Assembly: GCA_013298995.1 (NCBI GenBank)
Contig: JAAFJW010000011.1
Span: forward strand, 1 to 39,505
Direction: 5' to 3'
DNA from: Sphingobacteriales bacterium
Lineage (GTDB): Bacteria > Bacteroidota > Bacteroidia > Sphingobacteriales > Sphingobacteriaceae
Length of the DNA: 39,505 nucleotides
Shown: in pieces, positions 26,858 to 34,280 of the stretch
How positions within the stretch are numbered: the first letter of the stretch is position 1
How the letters are laid out: every line of letters starts with the position of its first letter
Notes under the pieces: generated by a model
What the model was told of the DNA's origin: nothing
The model's database searches: none
What the model saw: the letters and a program-made list of their open reading frames with translations, nothing else
Position numbers and translations under genes: made by a program

Positions 26858-27280
26858 TTATGCTTCTACATAATCTCTGCGTACCACAAATTTTGTTTGT
26901 ACGGGTAATTTTTGAGCTGCCAAACGCATTGCTTCTTTTGCTATTTCGAATGGTACACCTTCGGCTTCGAAAAGGATACGGCCTGGGCGTACTACGGCTA
27001 CCCAATATTCGGGGGCACCTTTACCTTTACCCATACGTACTTCGGCTGGCTTTTTGGTTACAGGTTTATCAGGAAAAATCCTAATCCAAACCTGGCCTTC
27101 ACGTTTCATAAAACGAGTTACTGCAATACGGGCTGCTTCTATTTGGCGGCTGGTAATCCAGCTTTCTTCTAATGATTTTATTCCGAATGATCCGAAAGAA
27201 AGCTCGGCACCACGAGAGGCTAAGCCTTTCATTCTACCCTTTTGCATTTTTCTGAACTTCGTTCTTTTTGGCTGTAACAT
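26858..27280 (-). CDS. rplP: 50S ribosomal protein L16 (uL16)
   Basis: L16 positions A-site and P-site tRNA at the peptidyl transferase centre. The 140-residue protein begins [20 protein letters not shown]. The conserved [23 protein letters not shown] stretch (about 82-104) includes the arginine that is hydroxylated by YcfD in E. coli, in the context VVRPG. Length and order (rpsC-rplP-rpmC) are standard. Confidence 0.98.
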   Translation of the reverse strand: MLQPKRTKFRKMQKGRMKGLASRGAELSFGSFGIKSLEESWITSRQIEAARIAVTRFMKREGQVWIRIFPDKPVTKKPAEVRMGKGKGAPEYWVAVVRPGRILFEAEGVPFEIAKEAMRLAAQKLPVQTKFVVRRDYVEA

Positions 27281-27317
27281 GATTATAATCGTTAATCGTT
27301 ATCCGATATTGTATAAA

Positions 27318-28154
27318 TTATCTTTTTCCTTTTGCGGCACCAGCACCGCCACGGTTGTTGCCATTAGCACCACCGCGATTGTTATTTCCTGGTTTTCTAT
27401 CGTTTCCTCCACGCTCGGTACCGGGTTTTCTATCACCACGTTCGCGTGGTGCAAAATTACCTGGTGCGCCACCTGCTGGCTTATCGCCTTTACCTGTATT
27501 GGCTCCTATATTTGGTGATAAATCTCTTTTACCATATACTTCGCCTTTACAAATCCATACTTTAATACCTATTTTACCATAAGTAGTTAAAGCCTCGCCT
27601 AGGGCGTAATCGATATCGGCTCTTAGTGTATGTAATGGCGTTCTGCCATCTTTATATTGCTCGCTACGGGCCATTTCGGCACCACCTAAACGACCTGAAC
27701 ACATAATTTTTATCCCTTCGGCTCCCATACGCATGGTTGATGCGATTGAAGTTTTCATTGCTCTACGGAACGATATACGGGCTTCTAATTGTTTTGCAAC
27801 ACCATCGGCTACTAATTGTGCATCTAGTTCGGGACGTTTAATTTCAAATATATTTATTTGAACATCCTTTTTGGTTAGCTTTTTTAGTTCTTCTTTGATT
27901 TTATCAACCTCCATACCACCTTTACCTATTACAATACCCGGGCGGGCAGTGTGTACAGTTACAGTGATGCGTTTTAATGTACGTTCGATAACTACTTTTG
28001 AAACGCCACCTTTGGCTATACGGGCCGAAAGGTATTTACGGATTTTTTCGTCCTCTACTAACTTATCAGCGTATTTGTTACCACCATACCAGTTAGAGTC
28101 CCATCCTCTGATGATACCTAACCTGTTTCCTATTGGATTAGCTTTTTGTCCCAT
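27318..28154 (-). CDS. rpsC: 30S ribosomal protein S3 (uS3) with long Gly/Arg/Asn tail
   Basis: S3 lines the mRNA entry channel with S4 and S5. The core is complete: [20 protein letters not shown] at the start, a KH domain with the GKGG loop at 77-80, and the C-terminal domain with [23 protein letters not shown] (about 144-166). The protein is 278 residues instead of about 210-235 because residues 215-278 form a low-complexity tail of Gly, Arg, Asn, Pro and Ala with [14 protein letters not shown]-like repeats, which looks like an RGG-type RNA-binding or disordered segment. S3 tails are common in Bacteroidota, although the length here is at the high end. Confidence 0.97.
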   Translation of the reverse strand: MGQKANPIGNRLGIIRGWDSNWYGGNKYADKLVEDEKIRKYLSARIAKGGVSKVVIERTLKRITVTVHTARPGIVIGKGGMEVDKIKEELKKLTKKDVQINIFEIKRPELDAQLVADGVAKQLEARISFRRAMKTSIASTMRMGAEGIKIMCSGRLGGAEMARSEQYKDGRTPLHTLRADIDYALGEALTTYGKIGIKVWICKGEVYGKRDLSPNIGANTGKGDKPAGGAPGNFAPRERGDRKPGTERGGNDRKPGNNNRGGANGNNRGGAGAAKGKR

Positions 28155-28159
28155 TTTGC

Positions 28160-28522
28160 TTAATTAGTTTGAGGTTCTACGTTTTTACTATCCACAATTA
28201 AGGTTACGTGATTAGAACGCTTGCGTATTCTGTATCCACGGCCTTGTGGTGCTGGTCTTAATCTTTTTAACTGGCGACCACCATCAACCATTATTGTTTT
28301 TACAAACAATATAGCATCTTCGGTACGTTGTCCCTCGTTTTTAGCTTCCCAGTTTTTAATGGCCGAAAGTAATAGTTTTTCGACCCTTATGGCAGCTTCT
28401 TTATTGGTATATTTTAGTATGTAAAGTGCCTTTTCTACACGTTGACCTCTTATCAAATCAACAACTAGTCTCATTTTACGAGGCGATGTAGGACAATTAT
28501 TTAATTTTGCTATTGCTTCCAT
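28160..28522 (-). CDS. rplV: 50S ribosomal protein L22 (uL22)
   Basis: L22 lines the exit tunnel with a long beta-hairpin, near the macrolide site and the constriction with L4. The 120-residue protein has [34 protein letters not shown] (about 9-42) and the hairpin region [32 protein letters not shown] (about 79-110). It lies 6 bp after rpsS and 5 bp before rpsC. Confidence 0.98.
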   Translation of the reverse strand: MEAIAKLNNCPTSPRKMRLVVDLIRGQRVEKALYILKYTNKEAAIRVEKLLLSAIKNWEAKNEGQRTEDAILFVKTIMVDGGRQLKRLRPAPQGRGYRIRKRSNHVTLIVDSKNVEPQTN

Positions 28523-28528
28523 TGCTTA

Positions 28529-28795
28529 TTATCTTTTCTTTTCAGCGTGACCTCTAAATGTTCTTGTTGGTGCAAATTCTCCTAATTTGTGACCTACCAT
28601 GTTTTCGGTAACATATACAGGTATAAACTTATTACCGTTATGTACTGCAAAAGTATGTCCTACAAAATCTGGAGAAATCATTGATCTGCGAGACCAAGTT
28701 TTAATCACTGTTTTTTTTCCGGCATCATTCATTGTAGAAACTTTTTTCTCTACGTTATGATCTATATACGGGCCTTTTTTTATCGAACGAGCCAT
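28529..28795 (-). CDS. rpsS: 30S ribosomal protein S19 (uS19)
   Basis: S19 forms a complex with S13 in the 30S head. The 88-residue protein begins [20 protein letters not shown] and holds [51 protein letters not shown] (about 34-84), the conserved core. Its ATG shares a base with the rplB stop (TAATG). Confidence 0.98.
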   Translation of the reverse strand: MARSIKKGPYIDHNVEKKVSTMNDAGKKTVIKTWSRRSMISPDFVGHTFAVHNGNKFIPVYVTENMVGHKLGEFAPTRTFRGHAEKKR

Positions 28796-29619
28796 TATTT
28801 CTTCCTTCTTTCTATGATGAAACGATTTGAGTATTTTTTCTTATCACGGGTTTTATAACCTTTAGATAGTAAACCTTTTCTTGAGCGTGGATGCCCACCT
28901 GATGAACGGCCCTCGCCACCACCCATTGGGTGATCTACGGGGTTCATGGCTACACCTCTTACTCTAGGGCGGCGACCTAGCCAACGTTTTCTACCCGCTT
29001 TACCTAGTACTTCGTTTGAATGGTCAGCGTTTGATACCGAACCAATGGTTGCGGTACAGGTTACCAATATCATACGTGTTTCGCTTGATGGCATTTTAAC
29101 GGTAGCATACCTGCCATCGCGGGCTGCTAGTTGTGCATAAGTACCTGCACTGCGGGCAATTTGTGCGCCACGGCCTGGGTTAATTTCTATGTTGTGTATA
29201 ATAGAACCCAAAGGTATTTTAGCCAATGTCATTGTATTGCCAATTTCGGGAGTTGCGGTATCGCCAGATATTAATTTGGCACCTACTTGCAATCCTTGCG
29301 GAGCAATAATGTAGCGTTTTTCGCCGTCGGCGTAATGTAACAATGCAATACGAGCGGTACGGTTCGGGTCGTACTCGATGGTTGCAACTGTTGCGGGGAT
29401 ATCTTTTTTATCGCGTTTAAAATCTATCAATCGGTACAATTTCTTGTGCCCCCCACCTAGATAACGCATCGTCATTTTACCAGTATTGTTACGACCACCA
29501 GAGCGCTTGGTTTTTACGATAAGCGATTTTTCGGGAGTAGAAGTGGTGATTTCGTTGAAATCGGCGCCTACTCTAAAACGGGTGCCCGGTGTTACCGGTT
29601 TAAATTTTCTTAAGCCCAT
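28795..29619 (-). CDS. rplB: 50S ribosomal protein L2 (uL2)
   Basis: L2 is a primary 23S rRNA binder needed for subunit joining and peptidyl transfer. The 274-residue protein is full length, with [26 protein letters not shown] (about 42-67), and near its end [21 protein letters not shown], in which His230 corresponds to the conserved histidine (His229 in E. coli) reported to matter for activity. It lies between rplW and rpsS. Confidence 0.98.
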   Translation of the reverse strand: MGLRKFKPVTPGTRFRVGADFNEITTSTPEKSLIVKTKRSGGRNNTGKMTMRYLGGGHKKLYRLIDFKRDKKDIPATVATIEYDPNRTARIALLHYADGEKRYIIAPQGLQVGAKLISGDTATPEIGNTMTLAKIPLGSIIHNIEINPGRGAQIARSAGTYAQLAARDGRYATVKMPSSETRMILVTCTATIGSVSNADHSNEVLGKAGRKRWLGRRPRVRGVAMNPVDHPMGGGEGRSSGGHPRSRKGLLSKGYKTRDKKKYSNRFIIERRKK

Positions 29620-29626
29620 AGTTTAA

Positions 29627-29917
29627 TTAAATATTGCTGTAAAAGTCAATAATTTCTCCTTGTTTTAAGGTTATTACTGCTTTTTTGTGTTTAGCAGCTC
29701 TTCCCTGTGATTGGCCAGCTTTGGTTGAACGGGTTTTGGTTTTGCCCATTACTACCATTGTATTTACCGACGCTATGTTTACACCGTACATGGCTTCGAT
29801 TGCAGTTTTAATTTGCAATTTATTAGCCCTTGGATCGCATTTGAATGTGTAACGGTTTAGTTTTTCTGTAAGCAAATTTGCTTTTTCTGATAAAACTGGT
29901 TTTCTTAAAATATCCAT
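29627..29917 (-). CDS. rplW: 50S ribosomal protein L23 (uL23)
   Basis: L23 sits at the tunnel exit and is the main docking point for trigger factor and SRP. The 96-residue protein begins MDILRKPVLSEKANLLTEKLNRYTFKCDPRANKLQIKTAIEAMYGV, the conserved N-terminal half, followed by VNTMVVMGKTKTRSTKAGQSQGRAAKHKKAVITLKQGEII (about 52-91). It is the standard length and begins one base after the rplD stop. Confidence 0.97.
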   Translation of the reverse strand: MDILRKPVLSEKANLLTEKLNRYTFKCDPRANKLQIKTAIEAMYGVNIASVNTMVVMGKTKTRSTKAGQSQGRAAKHKKAVITLKQGEIIDFYSNI

Positions 29918-29918
29918 A

Positions 29919-30548
29919 TTACTCGGCTACTGCCGCCTCCAATGTTTTAACCGAACTGGTTGTGAATACTAGCTTAGTTGCATTTAATACATCGTAAGTA
30001 GTAATTTGATCGGGAGTGATTACTTTGGTTTTTTGTACGTTACGACCAGATAAGTAAACATTTTTGTTTCCTACTGGTACAACAATTAAGGTTTTTTGAT
30101 TGGTAAATTCTAAAGCCGAAATCAAGTTTATAAAGCTTTTTGTTTTTACGGTATCAAAACTAAAATCTTCTAGTACTACCACGTTACTGTCTTGTGCTTT
30201 GTAGGCTAAGGCCGAGTTGCGGGCTAGTGATTTTAATTTTTTGTTTAACTTAAACGTATAATTACGGGGTTGTGGACCAAATATACGACCACCACCATTA
30301 AATAATGGGGATTTTATACTACCTGCCCTTGCACCACCTGTACCTTTTTGTTTGTATAATTTGCGGGTTGAACCAGCTATTTCGTTACGTTGTTTTGATT
30401 TGTGCGTACCTTGACGTTGGTTGGCCAAATACAATTTAACATCTAAATAAATTGCGTGGTCGTTAGGTTTTATACCAAAAATATCCTCAGCCAGTTGCAC
30501 CTTGGCACCTGTTTCTTTTCCTGAGATGTTTAATACTTTAACTTCCAT
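29919..30548 (-). CDS. rplD: 50S ribosomal protein L4 (uL4)
   Basis: L4 lines the tunnel opposite L22 and, in E. coli, also represses the S10 operon. The 209-residue protein has the extended tunnel loop at about 45-100, including [33 protein letters not shown]; the KGTGGARAG tip is the region where macrolide resistance changes map. The globular part follows. It begins one base after the rplC stop codon. Whether it regulates this operon cannot be seen directly, but see the rplC leader. Confidence 0.97.
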   Translation of the reverse strand: MEVKVLNISGKETGAKVQLAEDIFGIKPNDHAIYLDVKLYLANQRQGTHKSKQRNEIAGSTRKLYKQKGTGGARAGSIKSPLFNGGGRIFGPQPRNYTFKLNKKLKSLARNSALAYKAQDSNVVVLEDFSFDTVKTKSFINLISALEFTNQKTLIVVPVGNKNVYLSGRNVQKTKVITPDQITTYDVLNATKLVFTTSSVKTLEAAVAE

Positions 30549-30549
30549 C

Positions 30550-31167
30550 TTATTTTTCGATTAATACGTAAGAACCTTTTGCACCTGGTATAGAACCGCT
30601 TACAACAACTAAATTTTGTTCGGCAAAAACCTTTACTACTTGTAAGTTTTGAACTTTAATTCGTGAACCACCTGTACGGCCAGCCATTCTCATTCCTTTA
30701 AATACTCTTGAAGGATAAGATGATGCACCTAATGAACCTGGTGCTCGCAAGCGATTATGCTGTCCGTGAGTTTGCATACCTACACCAGCAAAGCCGTGGC
30801 GTTTTACAACACCTTGAAAGCCTTTACCTTTAGAAGTACCCACTACATCTACAAAATCTCCTTCTTCGAAAAGGTTTGCGTCAACTACTTGGCCTAACGA
30901 TTTGGCTTCGGCGAAGTATTTAAACTCGACCAATTTACGTTTAGGTGTAGTGTTTGCTTTCGCAAAATGACCTTTTAAAGAAGATGTGGTGTTTTTTTCT
31001 TTTTTCTCGTCGAATGCCAATTGAACAGAATCGTAGCCGTCTGTTGCAATCGTTTTTACCTGTGTTACTACACATGGTCCAGCTTCGATAACAGTACAAG
31101 GTATATTTTTACCGTCTGCGTCGAAAATGCTGGTCATTCCTACTTTTTTTCCAATTATTCCTGACAT
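30550..31167 (-). CDS. rplC: 50S ribosomal protein L3 (uL3)
   Basis: L3 is one of two assembly initiators of the 50S subunit and extends a loop towards the peptidyl transferase centre. The start at 31167 gives 205 residues beginning [19 protein letters not shown], the usual N-terminus; the frame is open to a TTG at 31215, but those 16 residues match nothing and lie in the mRNA leader. The central loop [25 protein letters not shown] (about 135-160) is present. It is the first gene of the operon; rpsJ, which usually precedes it, is not here. Confidence 0.97.
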   Translation of the reverse strand: MSGIIGKKVGMTSIFDADGKNIPCTVIEAGPCVVTQVKTIATDGYDSVQLAFDEKKEKNTTSSLKGHFAKANTTPKRKLVEFKYFAEAKSLGQVVDANLFEEGDFVDVVGTSKGKGFQGVVKRHGFAGVGMQTHGQHNRLRAPGSLGASSYPSRVFKGMRMAGRTGGSRIKVQNLQVVKVFAEQNLVVVSGSIPGAKGSYVLIEK

Positions 31168-31240
31168 TTTTCTTTCTTTTATTAACACCCATCGAAGCAG
31201 TAGGGCTTCGCTCAAGGTGGATATATCCTCTAAAAGAGGG
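31168..31240 (-). promoter_or_regulatory. Structured 5' leader of the rplC operon
   Basis: The predicted transcript start near 31239 leaves a leader of roughly 70 nt. On the minus strand it can form CCTCT-TTT-AGAGG (31228-31240) and CGAAGC-CCTACT-GCTTCG (31194-31211). A leader with paired elements suits feedback control by a ribosomal protein, but I do not recognise a known L4-type leader and the stems are short. Confidence 0.4.
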
Positions 31241-31244
31241 ACGG

Positions 31245-31275
31245 CAAAGATAGAAAATGCTTCTTAATAATCAAA
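31245..31275 (-). promoter_or_regulatory. Bacteroidota-type promoter of the rplC operon
   Basis: On the minus strand a TTTG box (31272-31275), a 19-nt spacer and TATCTTTG (31245-31252) match the phylum consensus TTTG-N19-TAnnTTTG. Transcription should start near 31239. The tRNA-Ser gene in this window has the same boxes with the same spacing, which supports both. Confidence 0.82.
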
Positions 31276-31288
31276 CAGTTATTAAGAA
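31261..31288. promoter_or_regulatory. 10-bp perfect dyad centred on the -33 box
   Basis: TTCTTAATAA (31261-31270) and TTATTAAGAA (31279-31288) form a perfect inverted repeat around an 8-bp centre that contains the TTTG box. Its symmetry and exact position make an operator plausible. Confidence 0.55.
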
Positions 31289-31474
31289 ATTTTTTAATGT
31301 TTTTTTTCTGCGTTTAAAATTGTTTTTATTTTAAGAACTTTACATGTATATACAGCTTATAATTAACACTTTATGGTTTAGCTGTTTTTTATTGATTTTT
31401 GTGTTTAAAAAATTTGATGTTTACTATATTGATGCTAAGGCTATTGTTTTTTATTGCGTTAGGGATAGAAACGG

Positions 31475-31530
31475 TTAGCCTTTTTTTATTTACCTACCCG
31501 AAAAAGGGGTAGGTAAATAAAAAAAGCTAA
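31475..31530. repeat. Long palindrome with terminator-reversed polarity
   Basis: Arms 31475-31499 and 31507-31530 pair over 24 bp with one bulged C, around a 7-nt loop. The inner 8 bp are ACCTACCC/GGGTAGGT; the outer part is T-rich on the 5' side and A-rich on the 3' side on both strands. An intrinsic terminator needs the opposite order (A-rich before, T-rich after), so this is not one in either direction. It may be a small mobile palindrome or part of an RNA of unknown role. No gene flanks it closely. Confidence 0.65.
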
Positions 31531-31647
31531 GAGTGGATAGCCCGCCCGAACGCCCAAAATGTATGAATGGTACGTTTGTTTTAAACACAATTCGTGTGTA
31601 TGTTTGGTAAAATTTATACTCTTTGTTTTTAGAAGTAAATTAAAATT

Positions 31648-31843
31648 ATGACTAGCTTTCCATTAGGCCGTACACCATTTAAAGGCCAAGCAACCGACCA
31701 CAGAGTTTACTATCAAAACCTTACGTGGCTGCAAAGGGTAAAGGTGGCTAATTATTTAACTAGTGTTGCTTTTAGTTACCCCGAAAATGCGCCCCAATTT
31801 AGATAAAACAAAGTTTTTGGCTAGAGGACGAGATTGGTTATGA
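31648..31843 (+). pseudogene. Frameshifted small protein of unknown function
   Basis: The frame begins MTSFPLGRTPFKGQATDHRV and runs through YYQNLTWLQRVKVANYLTSVAFSYPENAP to a stop at 31804-31806; the expected continuation LDKTKFLARGRDWL is found one base out of frame at 31799-31843. With the shift repaired it would be about 65 residues. The pattern (YYxxLTxxxRxxxAxYLxSVAxxxPxxxPxxDKTxFxAR) reminds me of small Bacteroidota proteins encoded next to nucleotidyltransferase-like genes, and a remnant of the latter follows. Family memory only; no search was possible. Confidence 0.45.
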
Positions 31844-31958
31844 GCAATATTTTTTTGAAAATGATGGGCTGTACATAAAGGTATTTTACCTAAACCACCT
31901 TTTAGAAGCTAAAACAATGGCTGCAAGGCCGAAGGATTTAGAGGATATTAAAAATTAA
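31803..31958 (+). pseudogene. C-terminal remnant, nucleotidyltransferase-like
   Basis: An open stretch of about 51 codons without a start codon ends in YIKVFYLNHLLEAKTMAARP followed by KDLEDIKN and a stop. The K-x-x-A-x-RPKDLxDI ending is typical of DUF6036/AbiEii-like nucleotidyltransferases. The N-terminal two thirds, with the expected GSxxxD nucleotidyl site, are missing, so a deletion must have removed them. It overlaps the frameshifted small gene. Confidence 0.45.
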
Positions 31959-32003
31959 AAACGGTTATAAATTTTTATTTACCAGTATTTTAAACCTACT
32001 TTT

Positions 32004-33329
32004 TTGATAAAAAGCGTATTTAAAAAGCAGCATTATGGTGTAGTGGGAACACTATTGGTTTCGGCTTTGGGGTATATTTTATTGTTTTATGGCATAGCAT
32101 CGAGGCAAAATATAAAAGGTTTATTGCTGCTATTTTTGTTTCTTTTTGCTGGCTATTTTTATATTTTAAAATACTTAAAGTGTAATGGAGGTGCAAAAAA
32201 CAGCTTTTTATTTTACAGTACCCTGGCTTTTAGATTATTGCCCTTATGTAGCTTACCGCTTTTGAGCGATGATTTTTACCGTTTTATATGGGATGGGCAA
32301 TTGCTACAAAATGGTATCAATCCTTTTACTTATACCCCGCAACAAATAGTTAATGGGCATGGCGAATGGGTGGCTCCGCTCCTATTTGAGAAATTAAATT
32401 CGCCTTATTATTATTCGGTTTACCCACCAATTAACCAGTTTATTTTTTGGCTATCGGCTTTAGCCGCAAAAAATAATTTGCTTTTATCGGTAATTATCTT
32501 GCGGGTGTGTTTAATCGCTTTTGATATTGGCAATATTATTATCATCAAAAAATTACTATTTATTAAAAATTTGAAACCTGAGCTTGTTTTTATCTATGCC
32601 TTAAATCCTTTGGTGATTATTGAATTTGCTGGTAACCTGCATTTTGAAGTTGCGATGTTGTTTTTTACGCTTTTGGCTATATATATGTTATGTAAACAAA
32701 GGTATAGCTGGTCGGCGGTATCGCTTGGTTTGGCGGTATGCACAAAATTGCTTCCCTTGGTTTTTATCCCGTTGATGGCTAAAGAAATAGGTTGGTTAAA
32801 GACCATAAAATATGGCTTTATAGTGCTGTTAACTACGCTATTGCTATTTTCTCCTTTTATACACAATGTACAATTATGGCGTAATTTTTTTAGTAGCCTA
32901 AAATTATATTATGGCACATTTGAGTTTAATGGCAGTTTTTACCAACTATTTAAGTATTTAGGATGGGCTTATTGGGGTTACAATCCGATAGCTTATACCA
33001 GCAAAATTTTGCTTTTTTTAACTTGTATCGGCTTTGTGCTTGCTTATATAAAATCTAAAAATATTTTTGAGGGCTTATTTTTCTTGCTCTTTGTATATGC
33101 TATTTTTGCTGCAATTGTACACCCATGGTACATTTTACCTTTGGTAGCTTTTACGCCGTTTATAGGCTGGCGGTTCGGACTAATATGGAGTGCATTAATT
33201 GGGCTAAGTTATTATACTTACAGCGAGATGCCTTACCACGAAAGTATGTTGCTATTAAGTATTGAGTATGTTTTGCTGTTTGCCTATATGTGTTATGAAG
33301 TAATAAGCATCAAGACTGTCTCGTCCTGA
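32004..33329 (+). CDS. GT-C type membrane glycosyltransferase (mannosyltransferase-like), C-terminus replaced by IS end
   Basis: This 441-residue integral membrane protein has about ten hydrophobic helices. The first periplasmic loop carries SDDFYRFIWDGQLLQNGINPF (88-108), the acidic pair of GT-C enzymes that use polyprenyl-phosphate sugars, as in GT87 and related mannosyltransferases; HPWY near residue 374 is also typical of the group. Donor and acceptor are unknown. The start is TTG at 32004; a stop at 31968 rules out a much longer N-terminus. The last codons and the stop (33318-33329) lie inside the terminal sequence of the IS3 element beginning at 33317, so the native C-terminus has been cut off, probably by a few residues to a few dozen. 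The gene may still be functional. Confidence 0.8.
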   Translation: MIKSVFKKQHYGVVGTLLVSALGYILLFYGIASRQNIKGLLLLFLFLFAGYFYILKYLKCNGGAKNSFLFYSTLAFRLLPLCSLPLLSDDFYRFIWDGQLLQNGINPFTYTPQQIVNGHGEWVAPLLFEKLNSPYYYSVYPPINQFIFWLSALAAKNNLLLSVIILRVCLIAFDIGNIIIIKKLLFIKNLKPELVFIYALNPLVIIEFAGNLHFEVAMLFFTLLAIYMLCKQRYSWSAVSLGLAVCTKLLPLVFIPLMAKEIGWLKTIKYGFIVLLTTLLLFSPFIHNVQLWRNFFSSLKLYYGTFEFNGSFYQLFKYLGWAYWGYNPIAYTSKILLFLTCIGFVLAYIKSKNIFEGLFFLLFVYAIFAAIVHPWYILPLVAFTPFIGWRFGLIWSALIGLSYYTYSEMPYHESMLLLSIEYVLLFAYMCYEVISIKTVSS

Positions 33330-33335
33330 AATAGG

Positions 33336-33355
33336 TTTACACAAAAAAGTGTAAA
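33336..33355 (+). promoter_or_regulatory. Hairpin just before the orfA start codon in the IS3 element
   Basis: TTTACAC-AAAAAA-GTGTAAA forms a perfect 7-bp stem and ends 2 nt before the orfA ATG. The same hairpin is in copy B (38077-38096). In many insertion sequences such a structure blocks translation from transcripts that enter from outside; that role here is inferred. Confidence 0.55.
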
Positions 33356-33357
33356 AA

Positions 33358-33696
33358 ATGGACAAAAAAGAAATTAGTACGGGATTAAAAGAGGCTATTA
33401 TAGCCGAGTATTTATTAGAAAAGAGCAGCTATCGAGCCTTAGGAGAGAAACACGGAATTGATTTTAGAGTCATACATTCGTGGGTTGTAAAATTTACAGG
33501 CAAGCCCGAAAAGCGTATGAAAACCAAGCCCAAAGAAATAGATTTATCCTTAGTTGAAATGCCCACGGAGTTAAGCCAACTACGAGAAGAATTACGCAAA
33601 GAAAAGTTACGTACAGAATTGCTAAATGCAATGATAGATATAGCGGAGAAAGATTTAAAAATCAGTATCCGAAAAAAGTCTAGCACCAAGCGGTAG
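33358..33696 (+). CDS. IS3-family transposase OrfA, copy A
   Basis: The 112-residue protein binds the element's ends and is normally fused to OrfB by ribosomal frameshifting. Residues about 8-50 form a helix-turn-helix (LKEAIIAEYLLEKSSYRALGEKHGIDFRVIHSWVVKF), and residues about 68-100 a leucine-zipper-like coiled coil (TELSQLREELRKEKLRTELLNAMIDIAEKDL). The slippery heptamer AAAAAAG (33672-33678) precedes the stop. It is intact, but its partner OrfB is not, so the element cannot move on its own. It differs from copy B at about 14 of 112 residues. Confidence 0.92.
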   Translation: MDKKEISTGLKEAIIAEYLLEKSSYRALGEKHGIDFRVIHSWVVKFTGKPEKRMKTKPKEIDLSLVEMPTELSQLREELRKEKLRTELLNAMIDIAEKDLKISIRKKSSTKR

Positions 33697-34258
33697 AGCA
33701 AAGGAATCCACGTTGTATAAACGACCTTTGTTTACTTCTTGGTTGCACAAGGCAAGGATATTATCAAGGCATAAAATACACCCAACAAAAAACGTATGAG
33801 GCGGAATAATTATAGCCGAGGTACTCAAGTACCGTGTATTACAAAAGCATTTAGGAGCAAGGAAGCTATTAGGTGAGATGAGGGTTTTTCTACAAAACCA
33901 TGGGTTTCAAACAGGGCGAGATGCTTTCTTTGCGCTGCTATCAGACCGAGGTCTTTTGGTGGTAAAACGCAAGCGAAAGGGCTGTATTACCACCTTTTCA
34001 AGGCATCGGTACAAAAAGTACCCAAACCTTATCAAAACGTTTGTGCCATTTGCGGCAAACCAGCTGTGGGTAAGCGATATAACCTACATATATGTTGGCT
34101 CAGGCTTTGCGTATTTGAGTTTAATTACAGATGCTTATAGCCATAAAATAGTGGGTTTTTGCCTGTATGCAAGCCTTGAAGCCGCAGGGCCATTAAAAGC
34201 ATTAAAAATGGCTTTAACAAGTGCCGAAGATGTAAGTAAATTGATACACCATAGCGAT
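33678..34258 (+). pseudogene. IS3-family transposase OrfB, copy A, broken
   Basis: In the frame reached by -1 slippage at AAAAAAG the second codon is TAG (33681-33683), where copy B has TGG. A one-base deletion near 33805 (GCGGAATAAT against GCGGAAATAAT in copy B) shifts the frame again. After it the reading continues through LWVSDITYIYVGSGFAYLSL, with the first DDE aspartate, up to LIHHSD with the second; the conserved RGxQY and the catalytic glutamate are deleted. Three separate lesions mean it is dead. Confidence 0.9.
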
Positions 34259-34280
34259 TTTATTAATAGTATTCTTTTTT

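Larger units (their letters stand above)
33317..34258 (+). mobile_element. IS3-family element, copy A, 3'-truncated
   Basis: The left end begins TGTCTCGTCCTGAAATAGG and is shared with copy B on the opposite strand (ending at 38115). The element holds orfA (33358-33696) and a decayed orfB. Similarity to IS3 orfB ends at the HHSD motif (34256-34258); the segment with the catalytic glutamate and the right terminal repeat are missing. The remaining 22 bp before the lutC stop are not recognisable. No matching target duplication can be tested because the right end is gone. Confidence 0.85.

Noticed and set aside
31168-31215. TTG-initiated longer form of L3
   Set aside because: The extra 16 residues are encoded by the hairpin-forming leader and are not part of the L3 family N-terminus.
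31475-31530. Reading the long palindrome as a bidirectional terminator
   Set aside because: On both strands the T tract precedes the GC stem and the A tract follows it, which is the reverse of an intrinsic terminator.
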